64,000 nt of DNA from Pseudomonas anuradhapurensis (GCF_014269225.2 NZ_CP077097.1:62001-126000); one strand, 5' to 3'; shown: positions 8,901 to 19,370, numbered from the stretch's first letter. Notes: generated by a model not told the origin, from the letters alone. Translations and numbers: made by a program.

Positions 8901-9784
8901 AAGCACAGGGACAACGTGCCGGCTGGCGCGACTACCTGGAACTGACCAAGCCCAAGGTGGTGGTGCTGATGCTGATCACCTCGCTGGTGGGCATGCTGCT
9001 CGCCACCCGTGCCGGGGTGGCGTGGCAGGTGCTGGTGTTCGGCAACCTCGGTATCGGCTTGTGCGCGGGCGGGGCGGCGGTGGTCAATCACGTCGTGGAC
9101 CGGCGTATCGATGCGTTGATGGCGCGTACCCACAAGCGCCCTCTGGCCCAAGGGCGCGTCGAGCCGCTGCCAGCGCTGCTGTTTGCCTTGGGCCTGGCGC
9201 TGGTGGGGATGGCCTTGTTGCTGGTGTTCACCAATCCCCTCACGGCCTGGCTGACCCTGGCTTCGCTGGTGGGTTATGCAGTGATCTATACCGGCTTTCT
9301 CAAGCGTGCCACGCCACAGAACATCGTCATCGGCGGCCTGGCCGGGGCCGCCCCGCCGCTGCTTGGCTGGGTCGCGGTCAGCGGGCATGTCAGTGCCGAA
9401 CCGCTGTTGCTGGTGCTGATCATCTTTGCCTGGACACCACCGCATTTCTGGGCCCTGGCCATTCACCGCAAGGCGGAATACGCCAAGGCCGACATCCCCA
9501 TGCTGCCGGTGACCCACGGCGAGCGCTACACCAAGCTGCATATCCTGCTGTACACCCTGGTGCTGCTGGCGATCACCCTGCTGCCCTATGTCATCCACAT
9601 GAGTGGCCCGCTGTACCTGGCCTGTGCCGTCCTGCTGGGCGCGCGCTTCCTCCATTGGGCCTGGGTGTTGTACCGTGGCAGCCGGCCGCACGCGGCGATC
9701 GGCACCTTCAAGTACTCTATCGGCTACCTGTTCGCGCTGTTCATCGCGTTGCTCGTTGACCACTACCTGTTGCTGAACTTATGA
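8885..9784 (+). CDS. ctaB: Protoheme IX farnesyltransferase (heme O synthase)
   Basis: A 299-aa UbiA-family prenyltransferase that adds a farnesyl group to heme b, the first step to heme A. The Asp-rich substrate motif is visible in NHVVDRRID near residue 75, with the second conserved region around residues 195-215 ([12 protein letters not shown]). I chose a GTG start at 8885 because GAGGAA lies six bases upstream and the ATG alternatives are poor. It overlaps the ctaA end by 16 bp and the SCO gene by ATGA. P. putida has a second heme O synthase with its bo3 oxidase, as I recall. Confidence 0.94.
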   Translation: MATLLKAQGQRAGWRDYLELTKPKVVVLMLITSLVGMLLATRAGVAWQVLVFGNLGIGLCAGGAAVVNHVVDRRIDALMARTHKRPLAQGRVEPLPALLFALGLALVGMALLLVFTNPLTAWLTLASLVGYAVIYTGFLKRATPQNIVIGGLAGAAPPLLGWVAVSGHVSAEPLLLVLIIFAWTPPHFWALAIHRKAEYAKADIPMLPVTHGERYTKLHILLYTLVLLAITLLPYVIHMSGPLYLACAVLLGARFLHWAWVLYRGSRPHAAIGTFKYSIGYLFALFIALLVDHYLLLNL

Positions 9785-10413
9785 CCCGAACCCAGAAAAC
9801 CGTCTTCATCCTCGTTGCCCTGGTCGCGCTGATTCTGGGCCTGACCGTCAACAAGGTGCTCAATGGCCGCGGCCAACCCAATCCGACCGAGCTGATCGAT
9901 GCCGGCATCATCCTGCTGCCGCAGAGCCGTGCCGTGGCCGACGTCACCATGACCAACCAGGATGGCCAGCCGGTGCGCCTGGATGACCTGAAAGGCAAAT
10001 GGTCGCTGTTGTTCTTTGGCTACACGTATTGCCCGGATATCTGCCCGACCACCCTGGCACAACTGCGCCAAGTCAAGAGCGAGCTGCCCAAGGAGGCGGT
10101 CGATCGGCTGCAGGTGGTGCTGGTGAGCGTGGACCCGAACCGTGACACACCGACCCAGCTGAAACAGTACCTGGGTTATTTCGACAAGGACTTCGTCGGG
10201 GTGGCGGGGTCGATCGAGGATACCCAGAAGCTGGCCAATGCCTTGAGCATTCCGTTCATTCCGGCGGATACCAGCAAGCCAGGCTACACCGTGGACCACA
10301 GCGGCAACCTGGCGGTTGTGGGGCCGGACGGGCGCCAGCGCGGGTTCATTCGGGCACCGTTCAACAACCAGAAACTGGTGGCGCAGTTGCCGGGGCTGGT
10401 GAAGCGGGACTGA
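9781..10413 (+). CDS. SCO1/SenC copper chaperone
   Basis: A 210-aa SCO family protein that delivers copper to the CuA site of subunit II. One N-terminal membrane anchor is followed by a thioredoxin-like domain with the copper-binding CPDIC motif (in [11 protein letters not shown]) and the third ligand His in VDHSG. It overlaps ctaB by four bases (ATGA) and is the last gene of the oxidase assembly group. A REP pair follows. Confidence 0.94.
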   Translation: MTRTQKTVFILVALVALILGLTVNKVLNGRGQPNPTELIDAGIILLPQSRAVADVTMTNQDGQPVRLDDLKGKWSLLFFGYTYCPDICPTTLAQLRQVKSELPKEAVDRLQVVLVSVDPNRDTPTQLKQYLGYFDKDFVGVAGSIEDTQKLANALSIPFIPADTSKPGYTVDHSGNLAVVGPDGRQRGFIRAPFNNQKLVAQLPGLVKRD

Positions 10414-10430
10414 GTGGGGCCCCTGAAAAG

Positions 10431-10514
10431 CTTCGCGGGCACGCCCGCTCCCACAGAGATATCACCAGGCCTGAGGCTAGCGATGTACCTGTGGGAGCGG
10501 GCGTGCCCGCGAAA
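10431..10514. repeat. Inverted pair of REP-type repeats (type B)
   Basis: Arms CTTCGCGGGCACGCCCGCTC (10431 on) and its inverse ending at 10514 flank a 32-base spacer. The pair lies between the convergent ends of the SCO gene and metQ. Related units are at 45614-45699 and 19371-19398. It probably also acts as a two-way transcription stop. Confidence 0.9.
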
Positions 10515-10535
10515 AATCCAGCGCGATAGTTCGGA

Positions 10536-11306
10536 TCAGAACGCCGGAACCACAGCGCCCTTGTACTTCTCGTTGATGAACTGCTTGACCTCAGGCGAGT
10601 GCAGCGCCGCGGCCAGCTTCTTCATCGCCTCCGAGTCCTTGTTGTCCGGGCGGGCGACCAGGATGTTCACGTATGGCGAATCGCTGCCTTCGATCACCAG
10701 CGCGTCTTTTTCCGGGTTCAGCTTGGCTTCCAGCGCATAGTTGGTGTTGATCAGGGCAGCATCGACCTGGGTCAGTACGCGTGGGATGGTGGCTGCTTCC
10801 AGCTCACGGAATTTCAGGCCTTTCGGGTTCTCGGCAACATCCTTCACGGTGGACAGGATGTTCTTGTTGTCCTTGAGCTTGATCACGCCGGCCTTGTCCA
10901 GCAACAGCAGGGCGCGGCCACCGTTGGTAGCGTCGTTGGGGATGACCACGGTGGCGCCGGAGGACAGCTGGTCCAGCTTCTTGATCTTGGCCGAGTACAC
11001 GCCCAGCGGCTCGATGTGCACGCCAGTCACGCTGACCAGCTGGGTGCCCTTGGCCTTGTTGAACTCATCCAGGTACGGCTGGTGCTGGAAGAAGTTGGCA
11101 TCCAGGCGCTTTTCCGCCACTTGCACGTTCGGCTGGATGTAGTCGGTGAATTCCTTGACCTTCAGCTCCACACCCTCTTTTGCCAGGGCAGGTTTGACGA
11201 AGTTGAGGATTTCGGCGTGTGGCACCGGGGTGGCGGCGACGGTCAGGGACTCGGCGTGGGCCGAGAAGGCCGCGACAGCGGCGACAACAGCAAGCAGCTT
11301 CTTCAT
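10536..11306 (-). CDS. metQ: Methionine ABC transporter substrate-binding protein
   Basis: A 256-aa NlpA/MetQ-family periplasmic protein that binds methionine for the MetNI importer. A signal peptide (about 1-18, ending SAHA) is present, but no lipobox Cys follows it, unlike the E. coli lipoprotein MetQ, so this one is probably soluble. The family pattern PHAEIL and the repeated aromatic/acidic binding-site segments are clear. AAGGAG precedes the ATG. Last gene of metN-metI-metQ. Confidence 0.94.
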   Translation of the reverse strand: MKKLLAVVAAVAAFSAHAESLTVAATPVPHAEILNFVKPALAKEGVELKVKEFTDYIQPNVQVAEKRLDANFFQHQPYLDEFNKAKGTQLVSVTGVHIEPLGVYSAKIKKLDQLSSGATVVIPNDATNGGRALLLLDKAGVIKLKDNKNILSTVKDVAENPKGLKFRELEAATIPRVLTQVDAALINTNYALEAKLNPEKDALVIEGSDSPYVNILVARPDNKDSEAMKKLAAALHSPEVKQFINEKYKGAVVPAF

Positions 11307-11370
11307 TGATCACTCCTTGTGAGGGCCGCGACGGCCCCCGAACGGGTCGGCCGGGCCGACCCCATTGGGG

Positions 11371-12042
11371 TTATTTACGGGAAAAATGCACGACCAGTTT
11401 GTCGCCCACGCTTTGCAGTACTTGAACCAGTACCAGCAGCAGAACCACGGTTACCACCATCACATCGGTCTGGAAACGCTGGTAACCGAAGCGAATGGCC
11501 AGGTCGCCAAGGCCGCCGGCACCCACCACGCCCGCCATGGCGGTGTACGACACCAGGGTGATGGCGGTCACGGTAATGGCCGCGAAGATGCCCGGGCGGG
11601 CCTCCGGCAGCAATGCACTGGTGATGATCTGGCGGGTAGTGGCGCCCATCGACTGGGTGGCTTCGATGATGCCGCGGTCCACTTCACGCAGGGCGGTTTC
11701 CACCAGGCGTGCGAAGAACGGTGTGGCACCGACGACCAGTGGCGGAATGGCACCCGCGACGCCCAGCGAAGTGCCGGTGATCAGCACGGTGATCGGGATC
11801 ATCACGATCAGGAGGATGATGAACGGCAGCGAACGCAGGATGTTGACGACCAGCGACAGCAACGCGTACACGCCCTTCTGTTCGAACATCTGCTTGGGGC
11901 CGCAGAGGAACAGCAACACGCCCAGCGGCAAGCCCAGCAGCACGGTGAAGAACAGCGAGCCGAACAGCATGATCATGGTATCGACGGTGGCCAGCCAGAT
12001 TTCGGCCCAGTCGACGTTGGCGAAGAAATTCAGGGCGTCCAT
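11371..12042 (-). CDS. metI: Methionine ABC transporter permease
   Basis: A 223-aa, five-helix permease of the MetI family. It carries the EAA-type coupling loop (EVDRGIIEATQSMGAT) that contacts the ATPase. I chose the ATG at 12042, whose A overlaps the last base of the metN stop (TGATG), in preference to a TTG one codon earlier. It pairs with MetN to form the importer MetN2I2. Confidence 0.95.
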   Translation of the reverse strand: MDALNFFANVDWAEIWLATVDTMIMLFGSLFFTVLLGLPLGVLLFLCGPKQMFEQKGVYALLSLVVNILRSLPFIILLIVMIPITVLITGTSLGVAGAIPPLVVGATPFFARLVETALREVDRGIIEATQSMGATTRQIITSALLPEARPGIFAAITVTAITLVSYTAMAGVVGAGGLGDLAIRFGYQRFQTDVMVVTVVLLLVLVQVLQSVGDKLVVHFSRK

Positions 12043-13049
12043 CAACGCAGTACCTCCATATGTACGTCAGCTGCCTTGAAGCGGGTGAACGCCGCTTCCA
12101 TGTCACCGCCGATCAGGGCGAGAGTCAGCTGGCCATAGGGCACGTCCTTGATGCGGTCGATGCGCCCGGCGAGGATGCTGTAGTCCACACCGGTTTCACG
12201 GGCGACGGTGCCCAGCAGCGGTGCATAGGTGGCGTCGCCCTGGAAGGTCAGGCGCACGATGCGTCCTGGCACGTGGGCAAAGTCGTCGCGCTGCTCGCCT
12301 TCGTCGACCTGCTCGTCTTCCTGGACAAAGCGTTTGGTGGTGGGGTGCTGCGGGTGCAAGAACACCTCGGCCACCGGGCCTTGCTCGACGATCTGGCCGG
12401 CGTCCATCACCGCCACGCGGTCGCACACCCGGCGGATCACGTCCATCTCGTGGGTGATCAGCACGATGGTCAGCTTCAGCTCACGGTTGATCTCGGCCAG
12501 CAATTGCAGGACCGAGGCCGTGGTCTGTGGGTCGAGGGCGCTGGTGGCCTCGTCGCACAGCAGGATCTTCGGGTTGGTGGACAAGGCGCGGGCGATGCCG
12601 ACGCGCTGCTTCTGGCCGCCGGACAACTGCGCCGGGTACTTCCTGGCGTGGTCGGAAAGGCCGACACGGGCCAGCAGCTCGGTGACACGCTTGTCGATTT
12701 CGCTGCGCGACAGTTCGCCGGCCAGGGTCAGGGGCAGGCCGACGTTGTCGGCGACGGTCTTGGAGGCCAGCAGGTTGAAGTGCTGGAAAATCATCCCGAC
12801 CTGCTGGCGGAAGCCGCGCAACTGGCTGGCGTTGAACGCGGTGACATCTTCGCCGTCGACGATGATCTTGCCGCCGGAAGGTTCTTCCAGGCGGTTGATC
12901 AGGCGCAGCATGGTGCTCTTGCCGGCGCCGGAATGGCCGATCAGGCCGAACACCTGGCCATTCTCGATGGTCAGGGTGGTCGGATTCAGTGCGGGAATTT
13001 CCCTACCGGCAACGCGGTAGGTCTTGTGTACCTGTTGGAACTCGATCAC
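12042..13049 (-). CDS. metN: Methionine ABC transporter ATPase
   Basis: A 335-aa ATPase. Walker A is GHSGAGKST (38-46), the signature LSGGQ is present, and Walker B reads [11 protein letters not shown]. The C-terminal about 90 residues form the NIL/ACT-like domain that senses internal methionine and blocks transport when it is high. It starts at GTG with an AAGG motif 8-9 bases upstream. First gene of the leftward metNIQ operon. I find no SAM riboswitch fold in the leader. Confidence 0.95.
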   Translation of the reverse strand: MIEFQQVHKTYRVAGREIPALNPTTLTIENGQVFGLIGHSGAGKSTMLRLINRLEEPSGGKIIVDGEDVTAFNASQLRGFRQQVGMIFQHFNLLASKTVADNVGLPLTLAGELSRSEIDKRVTELLARVGLSDHARKYPAQLSGGQKQRVGIARALSTNPKILLCDEATSALDPQTTASVLQLLAEINRELKLTIVLITHEMDVIRRVCDRVAVMDAGQIVEQGPVAEVFLHPQHPTTKRFVQEDEQVDEGEQRDDFAHVPGRIVRLTFQGDATYAPLLGTVARETGVDYSILAGRIDRIKDVPYGQLTLALIGGDMEAAFTRFKAADVHMEVLR

Positions 13050-13273
13050 GTAGCGAACCTTGTGGGGCGCATGGAAATTTGGGTCAGCGGTTGGCTGGGG
13101 TCGCGCATTTTAGCCTTTTCCAATAGCTGTTCTTAGCATTTATTTCGTATTGCACCAATCCTTCGGGCATATCGCGACAACCGGTAAAGTCAATTGAACG
13201 CAACCAAGCGGCCTCCAGTCACTACTTGAACATGCCCTGAAGGGCGGCCTGAAGACGGATGAGGAGAGCCACG

Positions 13274-15409
13274 ATGCCCAGCAAGAAGACGGATTCGCCA
13301 AGACACAGCCAGCTCGCCGGCACCGATACGCCTGACCGTGCCAATACCAATGCCAAGCTGCAAAGCCTGGAAGACGTACGCAGCGATGCCACCGGCCAGG
13401 CACTGCGTACCAACCAGGGCGTGCGCATCGCCGACAACCAGAACACCCTGAAGGCTGGCGACCGCGGCCCCTCGCTGCTTGAAGATTTCATCATGCGCGA
13501 GAAGATCACCCACTTCGACCACGAGCGAATTCCGGAGCGCATCGTGCATGCCCGGGGCACCGGGGCACATGGCTATTTCCAGAGCTATGGCGACCACGCA
13601 GCGCTGACCAAGGCAGGTTTTTTGCGCGATCCGGCAAAAATCACTCCCGTCTTCGTGCGCTTTTCCACGGTACAGGGCCCGCGCGGGTCGGCCGACACCG
13701 TGCGTGACGTGCGCGGTTTTGCAGTCAAGTTCTATACCGATGAAGGCAACTTCGACCTGGTTGGCAACAACATGCCGGTGTTCTTCATCCAGGATGCGAT
13801 CAAGTTCCCGGATTTCGTCCACGCTGTGAAGCCGGAGCCGCACAACGAGATCCCTACCGGTGCCTCGGCCCACGACACTTTCTGGGATTTTGTCTCGCTG
13901 GTGCCGGAGTCGGCCCATATGGTGATGTGGGCAATGTCGGACCGCGCGATCCCGCGCAGCCTGCGGATGATGGAAGGGTTCGGCGTGCACACCTTCCGCC
14001 TGGTCAACGACCAGGGCGTGGCCAGCTTCGTCAAGTTCCACTGGAAACCGCGTCAGGGCGTGCATTCGTTACTGTGGGACGAAGCACAGAAGCTGGCGGG
14101 GAAAGACCCCGACTTCCAGCGCCGCGACCTGTGGGAAGCCATCGAGACGGGCGATTACCCGGAGTGGGAGCTGGGTGTGCAGATCGTGCCGGAAGCCGAC
14201 GAGCACAAGTTCGACTTCGACTTGCTGGACCCGACCAAGATCATCCCGGAAGAACTGGTCCCGGTTACACCGCTGGGCAAGATGGTGCTGAACCGCAACC
14301 CGGACAACTTCTTTGCCGAAGTGGAACAGGTGGCGTTCTGCCCAGGCCATATCGTGCCGGGCATCGACTTCAGCAACGACCCGCTGCTGCAGGGCCGGCT
14401 GTTCTCCTACACCGACACCCAGCTTAGCCGCCTGGGCGGACCGAACTTCCACCAGATCCCGATCAACCGCCCGGTCGCCCCCAACCACAACAACCAACGC
14501 GATGCCCTGCATCAGCATGTGGTACACAAAGGGCGCGCCTCCTACGAGCCGAACTCCATCGATGGCGGCTGGCCGAAAGAAACCCCGCCGGCGGCGCAGG
14601 ATGGCGGTTTCGAGAGCTACCAGGAGCGCATCGATGCATACAAGATCCGCCAGCGCAGCGAATCGTTCGGCGACCATTTTTCCCAGGCGCGGCTGTTCTT
14701 CCAGAGCATGAGCCCAACCGAGCAGCAGCACATCATCAAGGCCTACAGCTTCGAGCTGGGCAAGGTCGAGCGCGAGGCGATCCGGGCGCGGGAAGTGAAC
14801 GAAATCCTGGCCAACATCGACCTCAAGCTGGCGGCGGCGGTGGCGGCAAACCTCGGCCTGCCCGCACCAACGGCGGGTACCGTGCAGGTGAAGGGCAGCC
14901 AGTTGGCCCAGTCGCCCGCGCTGAGCCAGCTGAATCACCCGGGTGTGGTCGGTATCAAGGGGCGCAAGATCGCGGTACTGGTGGCGGATGGTGTGGACGC
15001 TGCCAGCGTGGACAAGCTGGTCAAAGCCTTGGAAGCACACAGTGCCCGACCATTGCTTCTTGGGCCGACCTCAGCACCGGTGAAGGCTGCGGACGGCAAG
15101 CAACTACCGGTGGATGCCTCCATGGAGGGGATGCCATCGATCATGTTCGATGGGATTGTCGTGCCTGGTGGCCAGGCTTCGAACGATGCGCTGGCGGCCA
15201 GCGGCTTGGCCAGGCACTTCCTGTTGGAGAGCTACAAGCACCTGAAGGCGATGGTGTTGTCCAAAGAGCTTTTGGGCAGCTTGGGGCTGAAAGAGGACAA
15301 GGGGTTGCTGCTGGGAGATGAGCAGAAGACCGTGGATGCCTTCGTAAAAGCGGTAGAACGGCATCGGGTGTGGGAGCGGGAGGCGGCTGCGGAGGCTGTG
15401 CCGGCCTAA
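13274..15409 (+). CDS. katE: Large-subunit catalase HPII
   Basis: A 711-aa clade-2 catalase that breaks down hydrogen peroxide. The active-site His is in VHARG (His92), FVRFSTV and the distal Asn region are present, and the heme-ligating Tyr is in SYTDTQ (about Tyr379). The extra C-terminal flavodoxin/class I amidotransferase-like domain that defines large catalases begins near residue 565 ([13 protein letters not shown]). I chose the ATG at 13274 because AGGAG lies just upstream. It stands alone, divergent from metN with a 224-bp gap; family members are usually RpoS controlled. Confidence 0.96.
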   Translation: MPSKKTDSPRHSQLAGTDTPDRANTNAKLQSLEDVRSDATGQALRTNQGVRIADNQNTLKAGDRGPSLLEDFIMREKITHFDHERIPERIVHARGTGAHGYFQSYGDHAALTKAGFLRDPAKITPVFVRFSTVQGPRGSADTVRDVRGFAVKFYTDEGNFDLVGNNMPVFFIQDAIKFPDFVHAVKPEPHNEIPTGASAHDTFWDFVSLVPESAHMVMWAMSDRAIPRSLRMMEGFGVHTFRLVNDQGVASFVKFHWKPRQGVHSLLWDEAQKLAGKDPDFQRRDLWEAIETGDYPEWELGVQIVPEADEHKFDFDLLDPTKIIPEELVPVTPLGKMVLNRNPDNFFAEVEQVAFCPGHIVPGIDFSNDPLLQGRLFSYTDTQLSRLGGPNFHQIPINRPVAPNHNNQRDALHQHVVHKGRASYEPNSIDGGWPKETPPAAQDGGFESYQERIDAYKIRQRSESFGDHFSQARLFFQSMSPTEQQHIIKAYSFELGKVEREAIRAREVNEILANIDLKLAAAVAANLGLPAPTAGTVQVKGSQLAQSPALSQLNHPGVVGIKGRKIAVLVADGVDAASVDKLVKALEAHSARPLLLGPTSAPVKAADGKQLPVDASMEGMPSIMFDGIVVPGGQASNDALAASGLARHFLLESYKHLKAMVLSKELLGSLGLKEDKGLLLGDEQKTVDAFVKAVERHRVWEREAAAEAVPA

Positions 15410-15510
15410 GGGGCTGCTGCGCAGCCCATCGCGACACAAGGCCGCTCCTACAGGAGATCGCGTCCTTTGTAGGAGCGGCCTTGTGTCGCGAAAGGGGCGC
15501 GCAGCGCCCC
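15410..15510. repeat. Inverted pair of REP-type repeats (type A)
   Basis: Arms at about 15410-15453 and 15468-15510 carry the GCGACACAAGGCCGCTCCTAC unit in opposite orientation with a short spacer. It begins right at the katE stop and ends just before the end of the leftward lipoprotein gene, so it fills a convergent junction. Confidence 0.9.
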
Positions 15511-15518
15511 CGGCGTTC

Positions 15519-16226
15519 TTAACGCTGGTGCGGAACCAGAACCACCTGCGCCGGCAGCGATCGCTGGATCTCGTGCTTCTGCTTCAACTCGAACCCGCTG
15601 TCGATCTTGCGCACGCGCTTCTCCAGCAAGGTCTTCAGCCAAGGCGCATCCTCGGTGCGCGGCACCTGGAACACCACGTCGCACTGGTAGCTGACCACGT
15701 CGGCAGCAATGTCATCCAGTTGGCGGCGCATGGCGCGGCTGTCGGTGGTTTTCAAGGCCACCACGGTGCTGGGCGCCGTCGGGTCGATGATCCGCGCCTT
15801 GGGCTTGGCTTCGGCGGCTTTCAACGCTGCCTCGGCTTTTTCCAGCTCGGCTTTGCGGGCCTGGGTCACGGCATCGCCACCGGTCACTGCCGGGGCCTGC
15901 GGCATCAGTGCACGAGCGCGGGCCAGGGCGGTGGCCGCCGCGTTCACATCGCCCTTTTGCAGGAACACCTGGCTGCGCTGCAGGTAGGCCTCGGCCAACT
16001 GGCGCTGGTATTGCTCCAGGCGCGCGTCAGCCGGCGACTGGGCCTGCAGGGCGGCCAGCTGGTCTTCGGCGGTTGCCAGCTCGTTGCTGGCGATGTTCTG
16101 TTGCAACTGCTGCCAGGCATCGGCTTGGGCAGGTACGGCGGCCTGTTCGACCGGCGCGCTGGTACAGGCAGCCAGGAACAGGGAAAACGCGGCAACAAGC
16201 AGATAACGGGAGGCGAACGGCTTCAT
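15519..16226 (-). CDS. Lipoprotein with TPR-like helices next to znuB
   Basis: A 235-aa predicted lipoprotein: signal peptide with lipobox LAAC (Cys21), then a helical Ala/Gln/Glu-rich region resembling TPR or coiled-coil repeats (about 37-145), then a more compact C-terminal part. It is the gene downstream of znuB on the same strand; from memory the same order occurs in P. aeruginosa. A hairpin lies between the two, so it may be transcribed separately. Function unknown; envelope location is inferred from the lipobox. Confidence 0.82.
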   Translation of the reverse strand: MKPFASRYLLVAAFSLFLAACTSAPVEQAAVPAQADAWQQLQQNIASNELATAEDQLAALQAQSPADARLEQYQRQLAEAYLQRSQVFLQKGDVNAAATALARARALMPQAPAVTGGDAVTQARKAELEKAEAALKAAEAKPKARIIDPTAPSTVVALKTTDSRAMRRQLDDIAADVVSYQCDVVFQVPRTEDAPWLKTLLEKRVRKIDSGFELKQKHEIQRSLPAQVVLVPHQR

Positions 16227-16325
16227 TCCTGCGACTCTCTATTTGCGCAAAAAGCGAGCAAGTCTACACCCAGGTGCGCACGCTCGAAAACAAGTCTTAC
16301 AGACCCTTTACGTGCGAAAAGGTTG

Positions 16326-16355
16326 CAGGGCGCGCCTTCACGCGCCCTGTTTTTT
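16326..16355. terminator. Hairpin terminator after znuB
   Basis: CAGGGCGCG (16326-16334), a six-base loop and CGCGCCCTG (16341-16349), followed by six T on the plus strand; on the minus strand the tail is CAACCTTTT. It starts directly at the znuB stop and separates znuB from the lipoprotein gene. The minus-strand tail is imperfect, so some read-through is possible. Confidence 0.65.
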
Positions 16356-17137
16356 CAGCGTTTGGGCAGGGCCAGGCTCAGCAAGAATAGCACCGCCGCG
16401 CACACCACGATCGACGGGCCGGCGGGGGTGTCCTTGAACCAGGACATGGCCAGGCCACCGCATACCGCAGTCACGCCCAGCAGGCTGGCGCCCAGGGCCA
16501 TCTGCTCGGGAGAGCGGGCGTGGCGCTGTGCCGCAGCGGCGGGGATGATCAGCAACGAGGTAATCAGCAGCACGCCGACGATCTTCATGGCCACGGCAAT
16601 CACCACCGCGATCAGCAGCATCAGTGCCATGCGCAGGCCGGCTACGGGCAGGCCTTCGACCATGGCCAGCTCTTCGTGCACGGTGATGGCCAACAGCGGC
16701 CGCCACAGCATGGCGAGCAGCAGCAGGACCAGCACGCTGCCGCCGAGGATCCAGGCCAGGTCGGTGGGGCTGATGGCCAGCAGGTCGCCGAACAGATAGG
16801 CCATCAGGTCGATGCGCACGTCATGCATGAAACTCAGTACCACAAGGCCCAGCGACAAGGTGCTGGGGGCGAGGATGCCGAGCAGGGTATCGGAGGCCAG
16901 CGGCTGGCGCTGCTGCAAGGTGACCAGCAGGATCGCCAGCAGGAGGCAGCCTACGGTTACCGCCAGCGCCGGGCTGACGTCCAGGGCAAAGCCGAGGGCT
17001 ACACCAAGCAGGGCGGCGTGGGACAGGGTGTCGCCAAAATAGGCCATGCGCCGCCACACCACGAAGGAGCCCAGCGGGCCGGCCACCAGCGCCAGGGACA
17101 AACCGGCAAGCAGGGCGTAGAGAAGAAAATCAGCCAT
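16355..17137 (-). CDS. znuB: Zinc ABC transporter permease
   Basis: A 260-aa ABC-3 family permease with about seven to eight membrane helices, partner of ZnuC and ZnuA in high-affinity zinc import. The conserved [11 protein letters not shown] and LLIIPAAAA segments are clear. I chose the ATG at 17137, which overlaps the znuC end by 8 bp; a start eight codons earlier would overlap more and precede a charged stretch. Third gene of zur-znuC-znuB. Confidence 0.95.
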   Translation of the reverse strand: MADFLLYALLAGLSLALVAGPLGSFVVWRRMAYFGDTLSHAALLGVALGFALDVSPALAVTVGCLLLAILLVTLQQRQPLASDTLLGILAPSTLSLGLVVLSFMHDVRIDLMAYLFGDLLAISPTDLAWILGGSVLVLLLLAMLWRPLLAITVHEELAMVEGLPVAGLRMALMLLIAVVIAVAMKIVGVLLITSLLIIPAAAAQRHARSPEQMALGASLLGVTAVCGGLAMSWFKDTPAGPSIVVCAAVLFLLSLALPKR

Positions 17138-17906
17138 GCTTGCAGTGCGCTCCGTGAACATGGGTGCCAGGGGCGACCACCGAGCCGTGCAGGTCGTGGC
17201 TGTGGTCGTGATGGTGGTGATAGATGGCCAGGCTGGGTGCGGCGGCCTGGCCGAACAGCTCGACGAATGCCGGGTCGCCGCTGACTTGCTCGGGGTGGCC
17301 CGAGCAGCATACGTGGCGGTTCAGGCACACCACCTGGTCGGTGGCGCTCATGACCAGGTGCAGGTCGTGGGAAACCATCAGCACGCCACAGCCGTGGCGG
17401 TCGCGCAGGCGGGTAATGAGGTTGTACAGCTCGGCCTGGCCGACCACGTCGACGCCCTGCACCGGTTCGTCGAGCACCAGTAGCTGGGGTTCGCGCAGCA
17501 GGGCACGGGCCAGCAGCACGCGTTGCATCTCGCCACCGGAAATGGTCTGGATCGGGCTGTCGATGACCTGCTCGGCTCCCACTTCCTGCAAGGCCGACAA
17601 GGCTGCTGCACGGTCTACTCCGGGCACCAGGCGCAGGAAGCGCAGCACCGACAGCGGCAGCGTGGCATCCACCTGGATCTTCTGCGGCATGTAGCCAATG
17701 CGCAGCTTCGGCTTGCGCCAGACCTTGCCGTGGTGCGGCTTCAGCAGGCCGAGCACGGCGCGCACCAGGGTGGTCTTGCCCGCGCCGTTGGGGCCGATCA
17801 GGGTAACGATCTGGCCGGGTGCAACCGACAGGTCGATGCTATCGAGCACCGCCTCGCCGCCGAAGGTGACACCGACCTGCTCCAGGCGGATCAGTGCATC
17901 GCTCAT
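17130..17906 (-). CDS. znuC: Zinc ABC transporter ATPase with His-rich tail
   Basis: A 258-aa ATPase: Walker [10 protein letters not shown] (38-46), signature ISGGE, Walker B LLVLDEP and a catalytic His in VSHDLH. The last about 35 residues are unusual for an ATPase, with [11 protein letters not shown] followed by a second His cluster and Cys, ending HCKHG. This tail could bind zinc in the cytoplasm. It starts at ATGA overlapping the zur stop and overlaps znuB by 8 bp. Confidence 0.95.
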   Translation of the reverse strand: MSDALIRLEQVGVTFGGEAVLDSIDLSVAPGQIVTLIGPNGAGKTTLVRAVLGLLKPHHGKVWRKPKLRIGYMPQKIQVDATLPLSVLRFLRLVPGVDRAAALSALQEVGAEQVIDSPIQTISGGEMQRVLLARALLREPQLLVLDEPVQGVDVVGQAELYNLITRLRDRHGCGVLMVSHDLHLVMSATDQVVCLNRHVCCSGHPEQVSGDPAFVELFGQAAAPSLAIYHHHHDHSHDLHGSVVAPGTHVHGAHCKHG

Positions 17907-18388
17907 GCCGCGCTCCGGCAGTTGCTGCACAGGCCAACCACCTCCACGGTCTGACCCTCGACCGTGAAGCCTACGCCCTTGGCGCTGTTGATGATGGCTT
18001 GGCTGATGCTGTCCTGTTCCAGCTCGATGGCCACATGGCAGGCCTTGCAGATCAGGAACTGGCCCTGATGCACATGTTCTGGGTGGCTGCAGCCGATGAA
18101 GGCGTTGAGCGAGGCGATGCGGTGTACCAGGCCGTTCTCCAGCAGGAAATCCAGCGCGCGATATACCGTAGGCGGCGCGGCGCGGCGGCCATCCTGCTCG
18201 CTGAGCACGGCGAGGATGTCGTAGGCACCCAGCGGCTTGTGGCTTTGCCACACCAGTTCCAGTACCCGGCGGCGCAGCGCGGTCAGGCGCAGGCCCTGGC
18301 GGGTGCACAAGGCGTCGGCTTCAGCCAGTGCGCTGTGCACGCAATGGGAATGATCGTGAGGACGGTTGGCCAGCGGCGTGATGGACAT
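17903..18388 (-). CDS. zur: Zinc uptake regulator Zur (Fur family)
   Basis: A 161-aa Fur-family repressor that shuts off zinc import when zinc is plentiful. The N-terminal winged helix (about 25-90, [19 protein letters not shown]) is followed by the dimerisation domain with metal-ligand histidines (HPEHVHQG) and two structural CxxC pairs (CKAC and CSNC). The N-terminus carries extra histidines (HDHSHCVH). First gene of the leftward zur-znuC-znuB operon; it shares a 66-bp promoter region with znuA, implying autoregulation. Confidence 0.95.
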   Translation of the reverse strand: MSITPLANRPHDHSHCVHSALAEADALCTRQGLRLTALRRRVLELVWQSHKPLGAYDILAVLSEQDGRRAAPPTVYRALDFLLENGLVHRIASLNAFIGCSHPEHVHQGQFLICKACHVAIELEQDSISQAIINSAKGVGFTVEGQTVEVVGLCSNCRSAA

Positions 18389-18409
18389 GGGCAGCGACGG
18401 TTCTTTATG

Positions 18410-18432
18410 GAGACGTTATTATGTTACCTGTT
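18410..18432. promoter_or_regulatory. Candidate Zur operator
   Basis: The core GTTATTATGTTAC at about 18415-18427, between divergent zur and znuA, resembles the AT-rich Zur box (a TGTTATAnTATAACA-like palindrome) but is imperfect. Position between the two zinc-uptake units is the main support. It overlaps the upstream ATG candidate of znuA, which favours the GTG start further on. Confidence 0.55.
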
Positions 18433-18454
18433 TCTGACGACTCGAGTACTCACC

Positions 18455-19360
18455 GTGTCCCGATTCCTAGCTCTGTTTGTCGCTTTTATCGCATTTTCCG
18501 CCCAGGCCGACGTACGTGTGCTGACTACTATCAAACCCCTGCAGCAGATTGCCGCTGCGGTGCAGGATGGTGTCGGCAGCCCCGAGGTATTGCTGCCGCC
18601 GGGGGCGTCGCCGCACCACTATGCGCTGCGCCCGTCCGATGTACGGCGGGTGGCGGACGCCGACCTGCTGTACTGGATCGGCCCGGACATGGAGAACTTC
18701 CTGCCGCGAGTGCTGGGCAATCGCAGCAAGCCCACAGTGGCCGTGCAGTCGCTGCCGGGCATGAAGTTGCGCCACTTTGGCGAGGACAGCCAGTCCCATG
18801 AAGAAGACCATGATGACCATGATCACGACCACCGCCCGGGCAGCCTGGACGCGCACTTGTGGCTATCGTCGGTCAACGCGCGTGTTATTGCTGCGAAGAT
18901 GGCGACGGACCTGGCCCAGGTCGACCCGGCCAATGCGGCGCGCTACCAGAGCAACCTGAAGGCGTTCGACGAGCGCCTGGACGCACTGGACGGGCGGATC
19001 AAGGCGCGCGTGGCCGGTATTGCCGGCAAGCCGTACTTCGTGTTCCACGAAGCGTTCGATTATTTCGAAGCCGAGTACGGCCTGAAGCATACCGGCGTGT
19101 TCACCGTGGCAGCCGAGGTGCAGCCCGGCGCGCAGCATGTGGCCGCGATGCGCAAACGCCTGCAGGAAGTGGGCAAGACCTGTGTGTTCAGCGAGCCGCC
19201 GTTGCGACCGCGCCTGGCCGAAACCTTGACCGCCGGCTTGCCGGTGCGCCTGGCCGAGCTGGATGCCTTGGGCGGTAGCGAGCCTGTGGATGGCAAGGGC
19301 TATGAGCGCTTGCTGGAAAAGCTGGGTAGCGACCTGGCCGGATGCCTGGAGCAGCTCTAG
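18455..19360 (+). CDS. znuA: Zinc ABC transporter substrate-binding protein
   Basis: A 301-aa periplasmic zinc-binding protein of the cluster A-I family. Signal peptide 1-19 ends SAQA. The zinc ligands expected for the family are visible as histidines in SPHHY, DAHLW and FHEAFDY, and a His/Asp-rich loop (HEEDHDDHDHDHR) lies between. I prefer the GTG at 18455, which gives a clean signal peptide. The ATG at 18407 would add 16 residues and place the Zur operator inside the gene. Neither has a strong ribosome site. Confidence 0.92.
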   Translation: MSRFLALFVAFIAFSAQADVRVLTTIKPLQQIAAAVQDGVGSPEVLLPPGASPHHYALRPSDVRRVADADLLYWIGPDMENFLPRVLGNRSKPTVAVQSLPGMKLRHFGEDSQSHEEDHDDHDHDHRPGSLDAHLWLSSVNARVIAAKMATDLAQVDPANAARYQSNLKAFDERLDALDGRIKARVAGIAGKPYFVFHEAFDYFEAEYGLKHTGVFTVAAEVQPGAQHVAAMRKRLQEVGKTCVFSEPPLRPRLAETLTAGLPVRLAELDALGGSEPVDGKGYERLLEKLGSDLAGCLEQL

Positions 19361-19370
19361 CCTGTACCGA

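Noticed and set aside
13050..13273. SAM riboswitch upstream of metN
   Set aside because: No conserved SAM-I or SAM-II core or extended stems could be found in either strand.
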